24,437 nt of DNA from an uncultured Oscillospiraceae bacterium. GTDB taxonomy: Bacteria > Bacillota > Clostridia > Oscillospirales > Acutalibacteraceae. Location: positions 1 through 24,437 of the forward strand of contig CAJMBP010000020.1 in the NCBI GenBank assembly GCA_905211675.1, read 5' to 3'. Within the stretch, counting starts at the first letter, position 1. Each line of letters begins with the position of its first letter. Under the pieces are notes generated by a model, which did not search any database, was not told where the DNA came from, and was given only the letters and a program-made list of their open reading frames with translations. A program made the position numbers and the translations under genes. Positions 7,694-16,211 of the stretch are shown here, piece by piece.

Positions 7694-8197
7694 TTAACCT
7701 ATAATTTCCTTAACATCTTTGCCACGAACTGCAGCAACCTGGCTGGCGTCACGAAGAGCAGCAAGACCTGCAACTGTTGCACGAACTACATTGCACGGAT
7801 TATTGGAACGAAGCGCCTTGGTACGAATGTCTTTAATGCCGACCATTTCAACAACGGCACGAACTGCACCGCCGGCGATAACACCGGTACCGGTTGCAGC
7901 CGGCTTTAAAAGCACACGGCCTGCGCCGAATTCACCAATAATTTCGTGAGGGATAGTAGTACCCTTAAGTGAAACCTTAATAAGGTTTTTCTTTGCATCC
8001 TCAATACCTTTGCGGATAGCGTCCGGAACTTCGCCCGCTTTACCGAGGCCGTAGCCTACGATTCCGTTGCCGTCGCCGACAACAACTAAAGCCGAGAACT
8101 TCATAATACGTCCGCCTTTAACGGTTTTGGATACACGATTTATAGCAACTACGCGTTCCTGTAAATCTAATGTTGATGCGTCAATATTTGTAGCCAA
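7694..8197 (-). CDS. rpsE: 30S ribosomal protein S5
   Basis: S5 lies at the mRNA entry and helps decoding fidelity and helicase activity; mutations in its N-terminal loop cause spectinomycin resistance in other bacteria. The 167 residues contain the double-stranded RNA-binding N-domain ([20 protein letters not shown]...[10 protein letters not shown]) and the C-domain ([32 protein letters not shown]). A GGAGGAGG-type site precedes the ATG. It lies 18 bases after rplR. Confidence 0.97.
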   Translation of the reverse strand: MATNIDASTLDLQERVVAINRVSKTVKGGRIMKFSALVVVGDGNGIVGYGLGKAGEVPDAIRKGIEDAKKNLIKVSLKGTTIPHEIIGEFGAGRVLLKPAATGTGVIAGGAVRAVVEMVGIKDIRTKALRSNNPCNVVRATVAGLAALRDASQVAAVRGKDVKEIIG

Positions 8198-8215
8198 AAG
8201 TATTCCTCCTCCTTC

Positions 8216-8575
8216 TTAGAACTTGAGGCCGCCCTCGCGGGCACCTTCGGCAAGCTCCTTGACACGGCCGTGATAGATGTAACCACCGCGGTCAAAAACA
8301 ACCTCTGTGATACCCTTAGCAACGGCGCGTTCAGCGATTAACTGTCCAACCTTGTGCGCACCTTCGCAGTTGCCGCCGCTTATTCCGAAATCTTTTTCGT
8401 TTGAAGCTGCTGCTGCGAGTGTAACACCGTTTACATCATCGATAAGCTGGGCATATATATTGCTGTTGGAGCGGAATACGTCGAGGCGAGGACAAGCTGC
8501 TGTGCCGCTTATCTTTGAACGAACGCGAGCATGGCGCTTAAGTCTTGCCTGATTGCTGTTAGGTTTGCTAACCAT
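8216..8575 (-). CDS. rplR: 50S ribosomal protein L18
   Basis: L18 binds 5S rRNA and delivers it to the central protuberance with L5. The 119 residues show the basic N-terminal tail ([14 protein letters not shown]), [19 protein letters not shown], and the end [23 protein letters not shown] (split here for length: [10 protein letters not shown] then [13 protein letters not shown]). A Shine-Dalgarno-like GGAG precedes the ATG. It lies 18 bases from both rplF and rpsE. Confidence 0.97.
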   Translation of the reverse strand: MVSKPNSNQARLKRHARVRSKISGTAACPRLDVFRSNSNIYAQLIDDVNGVTLAAAASNEKDFGISGGNCEGAHKVGQLIAERAVAKGITEVVFDRGGYIYHGRVKELAEGAREGGLKF

Positions 8576-8593
8576 ATTTCATACACTCCTTTA

Positions 8594-9142
8594 TTATTTC
8601 TTAGAGCCCTTAGCGGCCTTACCTTCTTTGCGGCGGATGTGCTCGTCAGAGTACTTGATACCCTTGCCCTTGTAAGGTTCGGGGGGTCTCTTTTTGCGAA
8701 CATCGGCTGCAAACTGGCCAACCAACTGCTTATCTGCACCGCTGATAACTATCTGGTTAGCAGACGGTACTTCGATTTTAATACCTTCAACCTCAGGAAC
8801 GATTACCTGATGTGAATAACCCAAGTTCATAACAAGGTTGTTGCCCTGTTTCTGAGCACGGTAACCTACGCCGTTGATTTCAAGTGTTTTTGAGTAGCCC
8901 TCAGACACACCTGTTACCATGTTTGCGATAAGTGTACGGGTAAGACCGTGCAAAGAGCGGTGCTCTTTGTCATCACTGGGGCGGGTAACGATTACTTCGT
9001 TTCCCTCAACTGCAACGGTGATGTCGGCGTTATGGGTGTAGTTAAGTGTACCCTTTGCGCCCTTAACGGTAACGGTGTTACCGTCAAGCTTAACCTCAAC
9101 ACCTGCAGGTATTGCGATAGGCTTTTTACCTATTCTTGACAT
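8594..9142 (-). CDS. rplF: 50S ribosomal protein L6
   Basis: L6 sits near the sarcin-ricin loop and factor-binding site of the 50S subunit. The 182 residues start [17 protein letters not shown] and contain the C-terminal signature [11 protein letters not shown]. The frame extends upstream by seven codons to 9163, but this would overlap rpsH, and the AAGGAGGTG site is placed 6-7 bases before ATG 9142, so the shorter form is chosen. Fourteen bases separate it from rpsH. Confidence 0.96.
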   Translation of the reverse strand: MSRIGKKPIAIPAGVEVKLDGNTVTVKGAKGTLNYTHNADITVAVEGNEVIVTRPSDDKEHRSLHGLTRTLIANMVTGVSEGYSKTLEINGVGYRAQKQGNNLVMNLGYSHQVIVPEVEGIKIEVPSANQIVISGADKQLVGQFAADVRKKRPPEPYKGKGIKYSDEHIRRKEGKAAKGSKK

Positions 9143-9156
9143 TCCGATGCACCTCC

Positions 9157-9555
9157 TTACCAAACAAATGCAAGCACTTCGCCGCCAACATTGGCTTTGC
9201 GTGCAGCCTTGTCTGTCATAATTCCCTTAGAGGTGGAAAGGATTGCCACGCCAAGGCCTTTCATTACCTTAGGCATATCCTCTACATTTGTGTAGATGCG
9301 CAGACCGGGTTTTGATACACGGCGAATGCCCGTGATGGTCTGTGCTTTGTTGGGACCGTATTTCAAAACAATGTGAATTACGCCCTGCTTACCGTCTTCA
9401 ATAACGGTGAAGCTGCTGATGTAACCCTCGTCAAGCAAAATCTGGGCTATTGCCTTTTTTACTTTGGACGCCGGTACATCTACCGAATCGTGTTTTGCTG
9501 CAGATGCGTTACGAATTCTCGTAAGCATATCAGCTATTGTATCGGTGATTTGCAT
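9157..9555 (-). CDS. rpsH: 30S ribosomal protein S8
   Basis: S8 is a primary binder of the central domain of 16S rRNA; in E. coli it also represses the spc operon. The 132 residues include [13 protein letters not shown] at the start, the [11 protein letters not shown] segment and the C-terminal [13 protein letters not shown] with [16 protein letters not shown] precedes the ATG. It stands between rpsN and rplF. No E. coli-type S8 target could be judged by eye in the rplN-rplE region. Confidence 0.97.
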   Translation of the reverse strand: MQITDTIADMLTRIRNASAAKHDSVDVPASKVKKAIAQILLDEGYISSFTVIEDGKQGVIHIVLKYGPNKAQTITGIRRVSKPGLRIYTNVEDMPKVMKGLGVAILSTSKGIMTDKAARKANVGGEVLAFVW

Positions 9556-9584
9556 ACCGTAAACCTCCTTAAGCTATTCTCGCC

Positions 9585-9770
9585 TTACCAGCTTGCCTTC
9601 TTAACTCCGGGGATCTCGCCTTTGTAGGCAAGCTCTCTGAAGCATATACGGCAGATGCCGTACTTGCGAAGATAAGCATGGGGGCGGCCACAGATTTTGC
9701 ATCTGTTGTATTCTCTTGTAGAAAACTTAGCGGGACGGGCCTGCTTAACTTTCATAGATGTTTTAGCCAT
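9585..9770 (-). CDS. rpsN: 30S ribosomal protein S14, zinc type (type Z)
   Basis: This is the short 61-residue S14 with a zinc finger formed by Cys24, Cys27, Cys40 and Cys43, and with the conserved end PGVKKASW. S14 is needed for assembly of the 30S head. Firmicutes often keep a second, zinc-independent S14 elsewhere that is induced on zinc starvation; none is in this window. A GGAG-type site precedes the ATG in the 13-base gap after rplE. Confidence 0.97.
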   Translation of the reverse strand: MAKTSMKVKQARPAKFSTREYNRCKICGRPHAYLRKYGICRICFRELAYKGEIPGVKKASW

Positions 9771-9783
9771 AATTCCTTACTCC

Positions 9784-10323
9784 TTACTTCGCAAACGGAG
9801 CGCCCATAAGAGTTAACAACTCACGAGCCTCTTCATCTGTCTTGGCGGTAGTTACGAACATAATGTCCATACCGCGTACCTTGTCGATTTTATCATATTC
9901 AATTTCAGGGAAAATCAACTGTTCCTTAACACCCATGGCATAATTGCCGCGGCCGTCGAAGGAGTTGGGGTTGATGCCTCTGAAGTCACGAACACGGGGA
10001 AGTGCCGCATTGAACAGTCTGTCGACAAATTCATACATTCTTTCACCGCGAAGGGTAACCTTTGCGCCTATGGGCATGCCCGCGCGAAGCTTGAAGTTAG
10101 CAACCGACTTCTTTGCGCGGCAGGGTACTGCCTTCTGACCGGTGATTAAACCTAAATCTGCGATTGCGGCATCGATAACCTTTGAGTTATCCTTTGCTTC
10201 ACCGCAGGCTACATTGATAACAACCTTTTCGAGCTTCGGAATCTGCATGACGCTCTTATAGCCAAATTTGGTCATCAATGCAGGAGCAATCGAATTTTTG
10301 TATTCGTTTCCAAGCGTTGACAT
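9784..10323 (-). CDS. rplE: 50S ribosomal protein L5
   Basis: L5 binds 5S rRNA and forms bridge B1b with S13. The 179 residues are typical: [30 protein letters not shown], split as AxALMxKFxYKxxMQxPK, then [17 protein letters not shown] and the end [20 protein letters not shown]. An AAGGAGG site precedes the ATG. It lies between rplX (21-base gap) and rpsN (13-base gap). Confidence 0.97.
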   Translation of the reverse strand: MSTLGNEYKNSIAPALMTKFGYKSVMQIPKLEKVVINVACGEAKDNSKVIDAAIADLGLITGQKAVPCRAKKSVANFKLRAGMPIGAKVTLRGERMYEFVDRLFNAALPRVRDFRGINPNSFDGRGNYAMGVKEQLIFPEIEYDKIDKVRGMDIMFVTTAKTDEEARELLTLMGAPFAK

Positions 10324-10344
10324 AAGTCATGTCCTCCTTATCTC

Positions 10345-10668
10345 TTAAAAAGTTTCTCCGCATTTTTTACAAACGCGATTTTTTGAGCCGTCCTCGTTGA
10401 TTTTTGTACCAACGCGTGTAGGCTTATTGCACTTAGGGCAAACTACCTGAACCTTGCAGGCATAGATAGCGCCTTCGGTTTCGATTATACCCGAGGGGTC
10501 GCCGGCCTTGCGGGGCTTAACATGCTTTTTAACCTTGTTAAGACCTTCAACAATAACCTTACCCTCACTTGGGCTAACCTCAAGAACCTTACCGGTTTTC
10601 TTGCGGTCCTTAGCGTCTCCCGTAAGGAGAACTACGGTATCGCCGGTTTTAATGTGAAGCTTACTCAT
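10345..10668 (-). CDS. rplX: 50S ribosomal protein L24, with C-terminal zinc-ribbon motif
   Basis: L24 initiates 50S assembly by binding the 5' end of 23S rRNA. The KOW motif is in residues 1-35 (KTGDTVVLLTGDAKDRKKTGKV). The C-terminus carries Cys77, Cys80, Cys100 and Cys103, a zinc-ribbon pattern found in some Firmicutes L24 proteins. An ATG at 10686 in the same frame overlaps the rplN stop (TAATG), but it lies within the GGGAGG site; ATG 10668, 10 bases after that site, gives the usual length (107 residues) and is preferred. Confidence 0.93.
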   Translation of the reverse strand: MSKLHIKTGDTVVLLTGDAKDRKKTGKVLEVSPSEGKVIVEGLNKVKKHVKPRKAGDPSGIIETEGAIYACKVQVVCPKCNKPTRVGTKINEDGSKNRVCKKCGETF

Positions 10669-10685
10669 ATTCCGTTTACCTCCCA

Positions 10686-11054
10686 TTAAAGTACTTCCGG
10701 AGCAAGAGAAAGAATCTTTGTGTAATCCTTCTCGCGGAGCTCACGGGCTACCGGTCCGAAAATACGGGTGCCGCGGGGGTTTTTATCCTCACGGATAATT
10801 ACAGCCGCATTTTCGTCAAATCTAATGTATGTGCCATCATTACGGCGAAGACCTTTTGCAGAACGAACTACAACAGCCTTTACAACATCGCCCTTCTTAA
10901 CCGTACCGCCGGGTGCGGCCTTTTTAACAGAAGCAACGATAACATCACCGATGTTGGCATACCTCCTTTTGGAGCCTCCAAGAACACGGATGCACATAAT
11001 TTCTTTAGCACCGGTGTTGTCGGCAACCTTGAGGTAACTCTGTTGTTGTATCAC
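10686..11054 (-). CDS. rplN: 50S ribosomal protein L14
   Basis: L14 takes part in bridges B5 and B8 to the 30S subunit and is bound by the silencing factor RsfS in other species. The 122 residues start [18 protein letters not shown] and include [24 protein letters not shown] and [13 protein letters not shown], all family hallmarks. AAGGAGG precedes the ATG. It lies 21 bases after rpsQ. Confidence 0.98.
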   Translation of the reverse strand: MIQQQSYLKVADNTGAKEIMCIRVLGGSKRRYANIGDVIVASVKKAAPGGTVKKGDVVKAVVVRSAKGLRRNDGTYIRFDENAAVIIREDKNPRGTRIFGPVARELREKDYTKILSLAPEVL

Positions 11055-11075
11055 AGTGGTTTCCTCCTTGTAGAC

Positions 11076-11333
11076 TTACTTAGCCTTTTCGATTATTTCG
11101 GCAACGCGCCATCTCTTGTCTTTTGAAAGAGGACGGGTTTCCATAATGAGTACTCTGTCGCCAATGCCGCAAGAGTTGTTTTCATCATGAGCCTTTAATC
11201 TGATTGTGTTTTTGATAATCTTCTTATAAAGCGGGTGCTTAACGTTGTCTTCGATAGCAACTACAACGGTTTTGTCCATTTTGTCGCTTACAACCTTACC
11301 TACTCTTGTTTTACGAAGGTTTCTTTCGCTCAT
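11076..11333 (-). CDS. rpsQ: 30S ribosomal protein S17
   Basis: An 85-residue OB-fold primary binder of the 5' domain of 16S rRNA. Family features are [20 protein letters not shown], the H(P)LYKK(I) stretch, and [20 protein letters not shown] (both given in part). A GGGAGG site precedes the ATG. It lies 15 bases after rpmC, in the normal S10-operon order. Confidence 0.97.
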   Translation of the reverse strand: MSERNLRKTRVGKVVSDKMDKTVVVAIEDNVKHPLYKKIIKNTIRLKAHDENNSCGIGDRVLIMETRPLSKDKRWRVAEIIEKAK

Positions 11334-11348
11334 TCCAGTTTACCTCCC

Positions 11349-11555
11349 TTAAGCGTCAGCGCTGTCTTTAAGTTCTGCTTCGCGAATGATGGTCTGTACG
11401 CGAGCGATGTCTTTCTTGACAGCAGTAATTCGCATGGGGTTGTCGAGCTGGTTAATGGCGTGCTGGAAACGCAGTTTGTAAAGTTCGTCCTTTAAGTCAG
11501 CCAACTTTTCGCCCAGTTCTGATACAGAAAGCTCTCTGATTTCCTTTGCATTCAT
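11349..11555 (-). CDS. rpmC: 50S ribosomal protein L29
   Basis: A 68-residue two-helix hairpin protein at the exit tunnel, where trigger factor and SRP dock beside L23. It begins [20 protein letters not shown] and holds the signature [20 protein letters not shown] and KKDIARVQT. The ATG overlaps the rplP stop as TAATG, so translation is probably coupled, aided by a GGTGGTGAG-type purine stretch within rplP. Confidence 0.96.
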   Translation of the reverse strand: MNAKEIRELSVSELGEKLADLKDELYKLRFQHAINQLDNPMRITAVKKDIARVQTIIREAELKDSADA

Positions 11556-11977
11556 TACTGCTCACCACCCATCTCTTTAGTTACAAACTTACATTTGATA
11601 GGAAGTTTGTTTGCTGCAAGACGCATAGCCTCGCGAGCGAGTTCCTCGGATACGCCGCCGATTTCGAACATTACACGGCCGGGTTTAACAACCGCTACCC
11701 AATATTCGGGTGAACCTTTACCTGAACCCATTCGGGTTTCGGCGGGTTTTTCGGTTATCGGCTTATCGGGGAATATTTTAATCCAAACCTTACCGCCACG
11801 CTTGATATAACGGGTCATAGCAATACGGGCAGCTTCTATCTGGTTAGAGGTGATCCACGCAGGCTCGGTTGCCTGAAGACCGAAATCACCATGTGTTACG
11901 GTTGTACCGCGAGATGCAGCACCGGTCAAACGACCGCGCTGAACACGACGGTATTTAACACGCTTAGGCATTAACAT
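11555..11977 (-). CDS. rplP: 50S ribosomal protein L16
   Basis: L16 organises the A-site tRNA region of the 50S subunit. The 140 residues include [14 protein letters not shown], the TxGDFGLQA segment, and [19 protein letters not shown]. Two in-frame ATGs compete (11977 and 11971). The first overlaps the rpsC stop as TAATG and lies about 8 bases after AAGGAGG, which is better spaced than the second, so MLMPKR is used. Confidence 0.96.
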   Translation of the reverse strand: MLMPKRVKYRRVQRGRLTGAASRGTTVTHGDFGLQATEPAWITSNQIEAARIAMTRYIKRGGKVWIKIFPDKPITEKPAETRMGSGKGSPEYWVAVVKPGRVMFEIGGVSEELAREAMRLAANKLPIKCKFVTKEMGGEQ

Positions 11978-12645
11978 TAGCGTGAACCTCCTTGTCTTTT
12001 ATTTGTGCGGCGATTTTCGTTAAGAACCTCGCCCTTGTAAATCCAAACCTTAACGCCGATTATACCGTAGGTTGTATTAGCCTCGGCAAAACCGTAGTCA
12101 ATGTCTGCTCTTAAAGTCTGAAGCGGAATGGTGCCTTCATGGTACTGTTCGCTTCTTGCAATTTCGGCACCGCCGAGACGGCCCGAAACCTGAGTTTTGA
12201 TACCCTTAACGCCAAGGCGCATCGCTCTGCCGATTGAGAGCTTCATTGCGCGGCGGAAGGATACACGCTTTTCAAGTTGCGCTGCAATATTCTCTGCAAC
12301 AAGCTGAGCGTTTGCATCGGGGCTTTTGATTTCAACAATGTTGATTACTACGGGCTTACCGAGCATGTTTTGACATGTTGTCTTTAACTTCTCGATTTCA
12401 GCGCCGTTGCGGCCGATAACCATACCCGGCTTTGCACAGTGAATGTGCAGTCTGACACGCTTGTCGTCACGTTCGATTTCGATTTTTGAAATACCTGCTG
12501 TGAAAAGTACTTTCTTGAGGTATTTACGGAGGTTGTAGTCCTCAACCAATGTATCACCAAAGGTGCTGTCATTGGCAAACCAACGTGAGTCCCAGTTTTT
12601 AATAACACCTACACGGTAACCGTGCGGATTAACTTTCTGACCCAT
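11977..12645 (-). CDS. rpsC: 30S ribosomal protein S3
   Basis: S3 lines the mRNA entry channel with S4 and S5 and contributes to mRNA unwinding. The 222 residues contain the N-terminal [19 protein letters not shown] region (shown in part), a type II KH domain with [15 protein letters not shown], and the C-domain [27 protein letters not shown] site precedes the ATG. It overlaps rplP at TAATG. Confidence 0.98.
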   Translation of the reverse strand: MGQKVNPHGYRVGVIKNWDSRWFANDSTFGDTLVEDYNLRKYLKKVLFTAGISKIEIERDDKRVRLHIHCAKPGMVIGRNGAEIEKLKTTCQNMLGKPVVINIVEIKSPDANAQLVAENIAAQLEKRVSFRRAMKLSIGRAMRLGVKGIKTQVSGRLGGAEIARSEQYHEGTIPLQTLRADIDYGFAEANTTYGIIGVKVWIYKGEVLNENRRTNKRQGGSR

Positions 12646-12662
12646 AACTTAACCTCCCTTTC

Positions 12663-12998
12663 TTAAATGTCACGTTCTTTAAGAACGATTGTAACATGGC
12701 TTGTTCTCTTTAAGATGCTATGTGCACGACCGTGATCCTTCGGACGTATTCTCTTAAGAATAGGACCGGGGCATACGAGGCATTCTGCAACATAAAGTCT
12801 TGCCATATCCATATTTTTTTCTTCGGCATTCGCCATTGCTGAATGGAGCAGCTTCTCTAAATATTCACAAGCGGATTTAGGAGTGAATTTGAGTATAGCC
12901 ATAGCTTTTTCAGCATCTTGATTGCGGATAAGATCCAAAACAATCTTCACCTTACGGGGTGAAATACGGGCGTATTTAAGTGTTGCCCTTGCTTCCAT
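12663..12998 (-). CDS. rplV: 50S ribosomal protein L22
   Basis: L22 has a long beta-hairpin that lines the narrow part of the peptide exit tunnel; changes there give macrolide resistance in other bacteria. The 111-residue form starts MEARATLKYARISPRKVKI and ends KRTSHVTIVLKE. The frame is open another 33 codons upstream into rpsS, but AAGGAGAG six bases before ATG 12998 and the family length fix the start. Tunnel-tip segment here reads GPILKRIRPKDHGRA. Confidence 0.97.
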   Translation of the reverse strand: MEARATLKYARISPRKVKIVLDLIRNQDAEKAMAILKFTPKSACEYLEKLLHSAMANAEEKNMDMARLYVAECLVCPGPILKRIRPKDHGRAHSILKRTSHVTIVLKERDI

Positions 12999-13020
12999 AG
13001 TTAACTCTCCTTTCGGCCGC

Positions 13021-13296
13021 TTACTTACCGGTTGTTTTTGCGCCGGCATGACCTCTGAATGTTCTTGTAGGTGCAAACTCACCGAGCTTGTGACCAACCA
13101 TATCCTCAGTTACATATACGGGCACATGCTTGCGACCGTCATGAACTGCAAAAGTATGACCGACGAAATCGGGGAATATGGTAGATGAACGGCTCCAAGT
13201 TTTAAGCACGCGCTTTTCACCGGCTTCATTCATTTCCTGAACTCTTTTTAGCAATACGGGTTGCACATAAGGTCCTTTTTTAACGCTTCTTCCCAT
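13021..13296 (-). CDS. rpsS: 30S ribosomal protein S19
   Basis: S19 binds the 30S head with S13 and takes part in bridge B1a. The 91 residues open [19 protein letters not shown] and have the family segments [22 protein letters not shown] (in part) and [27 protein letters not shown] site precedes the ATG in the 22-base gap after rplB. Confidence 0.97.
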   Translation of the reverse strand: MGRSVKKGPYVQPVLLKRVQEMNEAGEKRVLKTWSRSSTIFPDFVGHTFAVHDGRKHVPVYVTEDMVGHKLGEFAPTRTFRGHAGAKTTGK

Positions 13297-13318
13297 TATG
13301 AATTCTCCTTTCGTCGAC

Positions 13319-14146
13319 TTACTTACGGCGCTTTACGATATACTTATCGCTGGCCTTATTCTTCTTGCGGGTCTTATAGCCCAATGTGGGTTTACCCCAA
13401 GGGGTAACAGGGCCCGGACGACCGATAGGTGATTTACCTTCACCACCGCCGTGGGGGTGATCGCAGGGGTTCATTACAGAACCGCGAACGGTAGGTCTCC
13501 AACCCATGTGGCGCTTACGGCCTGCTTTACCGTAGTTAACGTTGGCGTGCTCGGGATTTGATACCGTGCCAACTGTAGCCATACATTGTTCGGGTACGTT
13601 GCGAAGCTCGCCTGAAGGCAGACGAAGGAGCGCCATACCGTTTTCCTTAGCCATAAGCTGAGCCATATTACCTGCCGAGCGGGCAAGCTGAGCGCCCTTG
13701 CCGGGGTAAAGCTCAATATTATGAAGGAATGTACCTACGGGGATATTAACAAGCGGTAATGCGTTGCCTGCTTTAATGTCGGCATCGGGACCGCTTACTA
13801 CAACATCGCCGACCTTAAGGTCTTGCGGAGCAATGATGTATCTCTTTTCACCGTCTTCGTACTGAACGAGGGCGATATATGCAGAACGGTTAGGATCGTA
13901 TTCAAGGGTGAGAACTGTTGCCGGAACACCGAAACGCTCTCTCTTGAAGTCGATAATTCTGTACTTTCTGCGGTTGCCGCCGCCTCTGTGGCGTACGGTT
14001 ATGCGGCCATAGCTGTTACGGCCTGCATTTTTCTTTACGGGGGCAAGCAAACTTCTTTCGGGCGCTACCTTTGACAGCTCGGAATAATCCATTGTTGTCA
14101 TATTGCGGCGGCCGTTAGAAGTAGGCTTATAATGCTTTATTGCCAT
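13319..14146 (-). CDS. rplB: 50S ribosomal protein L2
   Basis: L2 is required for subunit joining and supports the peptidyl transferase centre. The 275 residues begin [17 protein letters not shown] and carry the conserved [18 protein letters not shown] near the C-terminus, whose histidine is functionally important in E. coli. The open frame extends 16 codons upstream, but AGGAGAG lies 8 bases before ATG 14146 and MAxKxYKPTS is the family start. Two hairpins fill the 88-base gap to rplW. Confidence 0.97.
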   Translation of the reverse strand: MAIKHYKPTSNGRRNMTTMDYSELSKVAPERSLLAPVKKNAGRNSYGRITVRHRGGGNRRKYRIIDFKRERFGVPATVLTLEYDPNRSAYIALVQYEDGEKRYIIAPQDLKVGDVVVSGPDADIKAGNALPLVNIPVGTFLHNIELYPGKGAQLARSAGNMAQLMAKENGMALLRLPSGELRNVPEQCMATVGTVSNPEHANVNYGKAGRKRHMGWRPTVRGSVMNPCDHPHGGGEGKSPIGRPGPVTPWGKPTLGYKTRKKNKASDKYIVKRRK

Positions 14147-14174
14147 TTGTTTCACTCTCCTGTTTTGGCTTAGC

Positions 14175-14220
14175 GAAGCGCCTTTGCGCTTCATACATCA
14201 CCGGAAATTCTGTAATTTCC
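14175..14220 (-). promoter_or_regulatory. Tandem hairpins between rplW and rplB
   Basis: Two perfect 7-bp stems with 4-base loops follow each other: GAAGCGC 14175-14181 with GCGCTTC 14186-14192, and GGAAATT 14203-14209 with AATTTCC 14214-14220. Read on the minus strand they lie after the rplW stop and before the rplB ribosome binding site. Neither has a clear T-run. They may mark mRNA processing or shield mRNA ends, or be a protein target; no function is known to me. Confidence 0.5.
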
Positions 14221-14234
14221 TGTATTGGAACAGA

Positions 14235-14528
14235 TTACATTAAACCGTCAAAAAATTCGATGGTCTTTGAATCGGCCTTGAGGGTAACGATTGCCTTCTT
14301 CCATGAAGCAGTGTAACCTTCATAACGACCCATTCTTCTTTTCTGTCCGCGTACGTTTACGGTGTTTACCTTGGCAACGTCTACCTTGAACAGCTTTTCA
14401 ACCGCGTCTGCAATTTCAAGCTTGTTAGCGTCCTTGGCGACCTTGAAGGTGTATTTTTTGTCGGCAATGCCCGACATACTTTTTTCGGTAATTACCGGAG
14501 CAATAATGATGTCCTGCGGAGCTTTCAT
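14235..14528 (-). CDS. rplW: 50S ribosomal protein L23
   Basis: L23 at the tunnel exit is the main docking site for trigger factor and SRP. The 97 residues show IIAPVITEKSM near the start, TFKVAKDANKLEIADAVEKLF (in part), VDVAKVNTVNVRG and the terminal IEFFDGLM. The ATG overlaps the rplD stop as TAATG, with GAGGAGGTG upstream in rplD. It is followed by the tandem hairpins before rplB. Confidence 0.97.
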   Translation of the reverse strand: MKAPQDIIIAPVITEKSMSGIADKKYTFKVAKDANKLEIADAVEKLFKVDVAKVNTVNVRGQKRRMGRYEGYTASWKKAIVTLKADSKTIEFFDGLM

Positions 14529-15151
14529 TATGCGTACACCTCCTCAATTTTTGCTACGGCACCTTTAACAACAACAAGTGTGTCAGCGTTAATGATGTCG
14601 TAAGTATTGATTGTGTTAACCTGAGCAGCCTTAGCACCCTTAATATTTGCAATACTCTTTACTGCAAAGGGATTGTTGCTGTCGAGAACAACCAATGTTT
14701 TCTTACCTGCGCCGATAGCGTTAAGGCAAGCGGCTGCGATTTTTGTTTTGTATTCGTCCATCTTAAATTCGTCGAGAACTATAAGATTTCCTCCGAGAAC
14801 CTTGTCTGAAAGGGCAGACTTAAGCGCAAGCTTGCGAACCTTCTTATTGAGAGAGTATGAATAATCTCTCGGCTTCGGTGCGTGTACGATACCGCCGTGT
14901 CTCCACTGGGGAGCTCTTGTAGAGCCCTGACGGGCATGGCCTGTACCTTTTTGTCTCCAAGGCTTTTTACCGCCGCCGGAAACTTCTGTACGAGTCAGAG
15001 TGGACTGTGTGCCCTGACGCTGATTAGCAAGATAGTTAACAACTGCTGCGTGCATAACTACTGCGTTGGGCGCAATACCGAAAACGGCATCGCTCAGGTC
15101 GATAGTGCCGACCTTTTTACCTGTCATATCAACAACTGCAATATTTGGCAT
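14528..15151 (-). CDS. rplD: 50S ribosomal protein L4
   Basis: L4 reaches the exit tunnel with its loop and, in E. coli, represses its own S10 operon by binding the leader RNA. The 207 residues include the tunnel-loop region KPWRQKGTGHARQGSTRAPQ and WRHGGIVHAPKPRDYSY. AAGGAGTG precedes the ATG. The S10 leader in this window (16212-16489) is long and structured, so L4 is one candidate regulator, though structural similarity to the E. coli leader was not established. Confidence 0.97.
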   Translation of the reverse strand: MPNIAVVDMTGKKVGTIDLSDAVFGIAPNAVVMHAAVVNYLANQRQGTQSTLTRTEVSGGGKKPWRQKGTGHARQGSTRAPQWRHGGIVHAPKPRDYSYSLNKKVRKLALKSALSDKVLGGNLIVLDEFKMDEYKTKIAAACLNAIGAGKKTLVVLDSNNPFAVKSIANIKGAKAAQVNTINTYDIINADTLVVVKGAVAKIEEVYA

Positions 15152-15169
15152 AACTGAACACTCCTTCCA

Positions 15170-15802
15170 TTAAGCTTTTACGCTGTCGAAAAGAACTACT
15201 ATGCCGCCTTTGGGGCCCGGAACGGCGCCCTTAACAGCGATGATATTCTTTTCTGCGTCAACCTTAACTACGCTAAGGTTCTGAACCGTAACTCTCTCGT
15301 GACCGAGATGACCTGCCATCTTTTTACCCTTGAATACGCGTGAAGGGCTTGAGCAAGCGCCCAAAGAACCGCCGTGACGGTGAACAGGGCCTGTACCGTG
15401 AGACTCTTTAAGGCGGGCAAAATTCCAGCGTTTGATTGTGCCGGCATAGCCCTTACCCTTTGAAGTACCGCGTACATCAACCGCGTCGCCTTCGGCAAAG
15501 ATGTCAGCCTTAATGATGTCACCTACATTAACAGCGCTTGTGTCTTCAAGTCTGAATTCACGAAGCACCTTTTTGGGAGCGACATCGCCCTTTGCAAAGT
15601 GACCCTTTGCGGGCTTGTTTACCTTAGAAGCCTTAAGGTCGCCGTAGCCTACCTGAACAGCTTCGTAACCGTCGTTCTCGGTTGTTTTCTTCTGTGCTAC
15701 TACGCAGGGGCCTGCTTCGATAACAGTAACCGGAACAACATTACCATTGTTGTCAAAAAGCTGAGTCATACCGAGCTTTTTGCCAATGATTGCCTTTTTC
15801 AT
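15170..15802 (-). CDS. rplC: 50S ribosomal protein L3
   Basis: L3 starts 50S assembly and approaches the peptidyl transferase centre. The 210 residues begin [17 protein letters not shown] and contain [17 protein letters not shown] and the loop [20 protein letters not shown]. The frame is open five codons further (to 15817), but GGAGG lies 8 bases before ATG 15802, inside those codons, so the shorter start is used. The gap to rpsJ is 97 bases and contains two hairpins. Confidence 0.97.
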   Translation of the reverse strand: MKKAIIGKKLGMTQLFDNNGNVVPVTVIEAGPCVVAQKKTTENDGYEAVQVGYGDLKASKVNKPAKGHFAKGDVAPKKVLREFRLEDTSAVNVGDIIKADIFAEGDAVDVRGTSKGKGYAGTIKRWNFARLKESHGTGPVHRHGGSLGACSSPSRVFKGKKMAGHLGHERVTVQNLSVVKVDAEKNIIAVKGAVPGPKGGIVVLFDSVKA

Positions 15803-15828
15803 TGTTTTTTCCTCCATTTTGGTTATTG

Positions 15829-15844
15829 GTCAGCTTTCGCTGAC
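15829..15844 (-). other. Hairpin upstream of rplC
   Basis: GTCAGC 15829-15834 pairs with GCTGAC 15839-15844 around a TTTC loop, a perfect stem in the rpsJ-rplC gap, upstream of the rplC ribosome binding site. It has no T-run directly after it on the minus strand and so is not a good terminator. Confidence 0.4.
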
Positions 15845-15878
15845 ATGACCGTGGGTGCAGTAAATAAATGAAACTTTA

Positions 15879-15902
15879 ATACATATATAATATAATGTAT
15901 TA
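15879..15902 (-). other. AU-only hairpin at the rpsJ stop codon
   Basis: AATACAT and ATGTATT face each other across about ten A/T bases that can themselves pair with one bulge. The structure overlaps the rpsJ TAA at 15900-15902. It is weak thermodynamically; a role in RNA processing after rpsJ is only a possibility. Confidence 0.3.
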
Positions 15903-16211
15903 GAGCTTGATTTCGATTTCTACACCGGCGGGGAGCTCAAGACCTGTAAGAGCTTCAACTGTTTTGTTTGAAGGTCTGATTACATCGATGAGCCTTTTGT
16001 GCGTCCTCATTTCGAACTGCTCACGGCTGTCCTTATATTTGTGAACAGCACGGAGAATTGTTACGACTTCTTTTTCGGTGGGTAGCGGTACGGGACCTGA
16101 AACCCTTGCGCCTGTACGTTTAGCGGTTTCCACTATCTTTTCAGCGGACTGGTCTACAAGTGCGTGGTCGTAACCTTTGATACGAATTCGGATTTTTTCT
16201 TTCACTGCCAT
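15900..16211 (-). CDS. rpsJ: 30S ribosomal protein S10
   Basis: S10 is a 30S head protein and also the NusG/NusE partner in antitermination. The 103 residues match the usual length exactly: [20 protein letters not shown] at the start, [18 protein letters not shown] and [10 protein letters not shown] in the middle, GVEIEIKL at the end. The frame stays open for 104 more codons upstream through the leader, but AAGGAGG 11 bases before ATG 16211 and family conservation decide the start. It is the first gene of the superoperon. Confidence 0.97.
   Translation of the reverse strand: MAVKEKIRIRIKGYDHALVDQSAEKIVETAKRTGARVSGPVPLPTEKEVVTILRAVHKYKDSREQFEMRTHKRLIDVIRPSNKTVEALTGLELPAGVEIEIKL

Noticed and set aside
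13000..13097. N-terminally extended L22 beginning at 13097
   Set aside because: The extension overlaps rpsS in another frame and the ribosome binding site points to 12998; it is an open-frame artefact.
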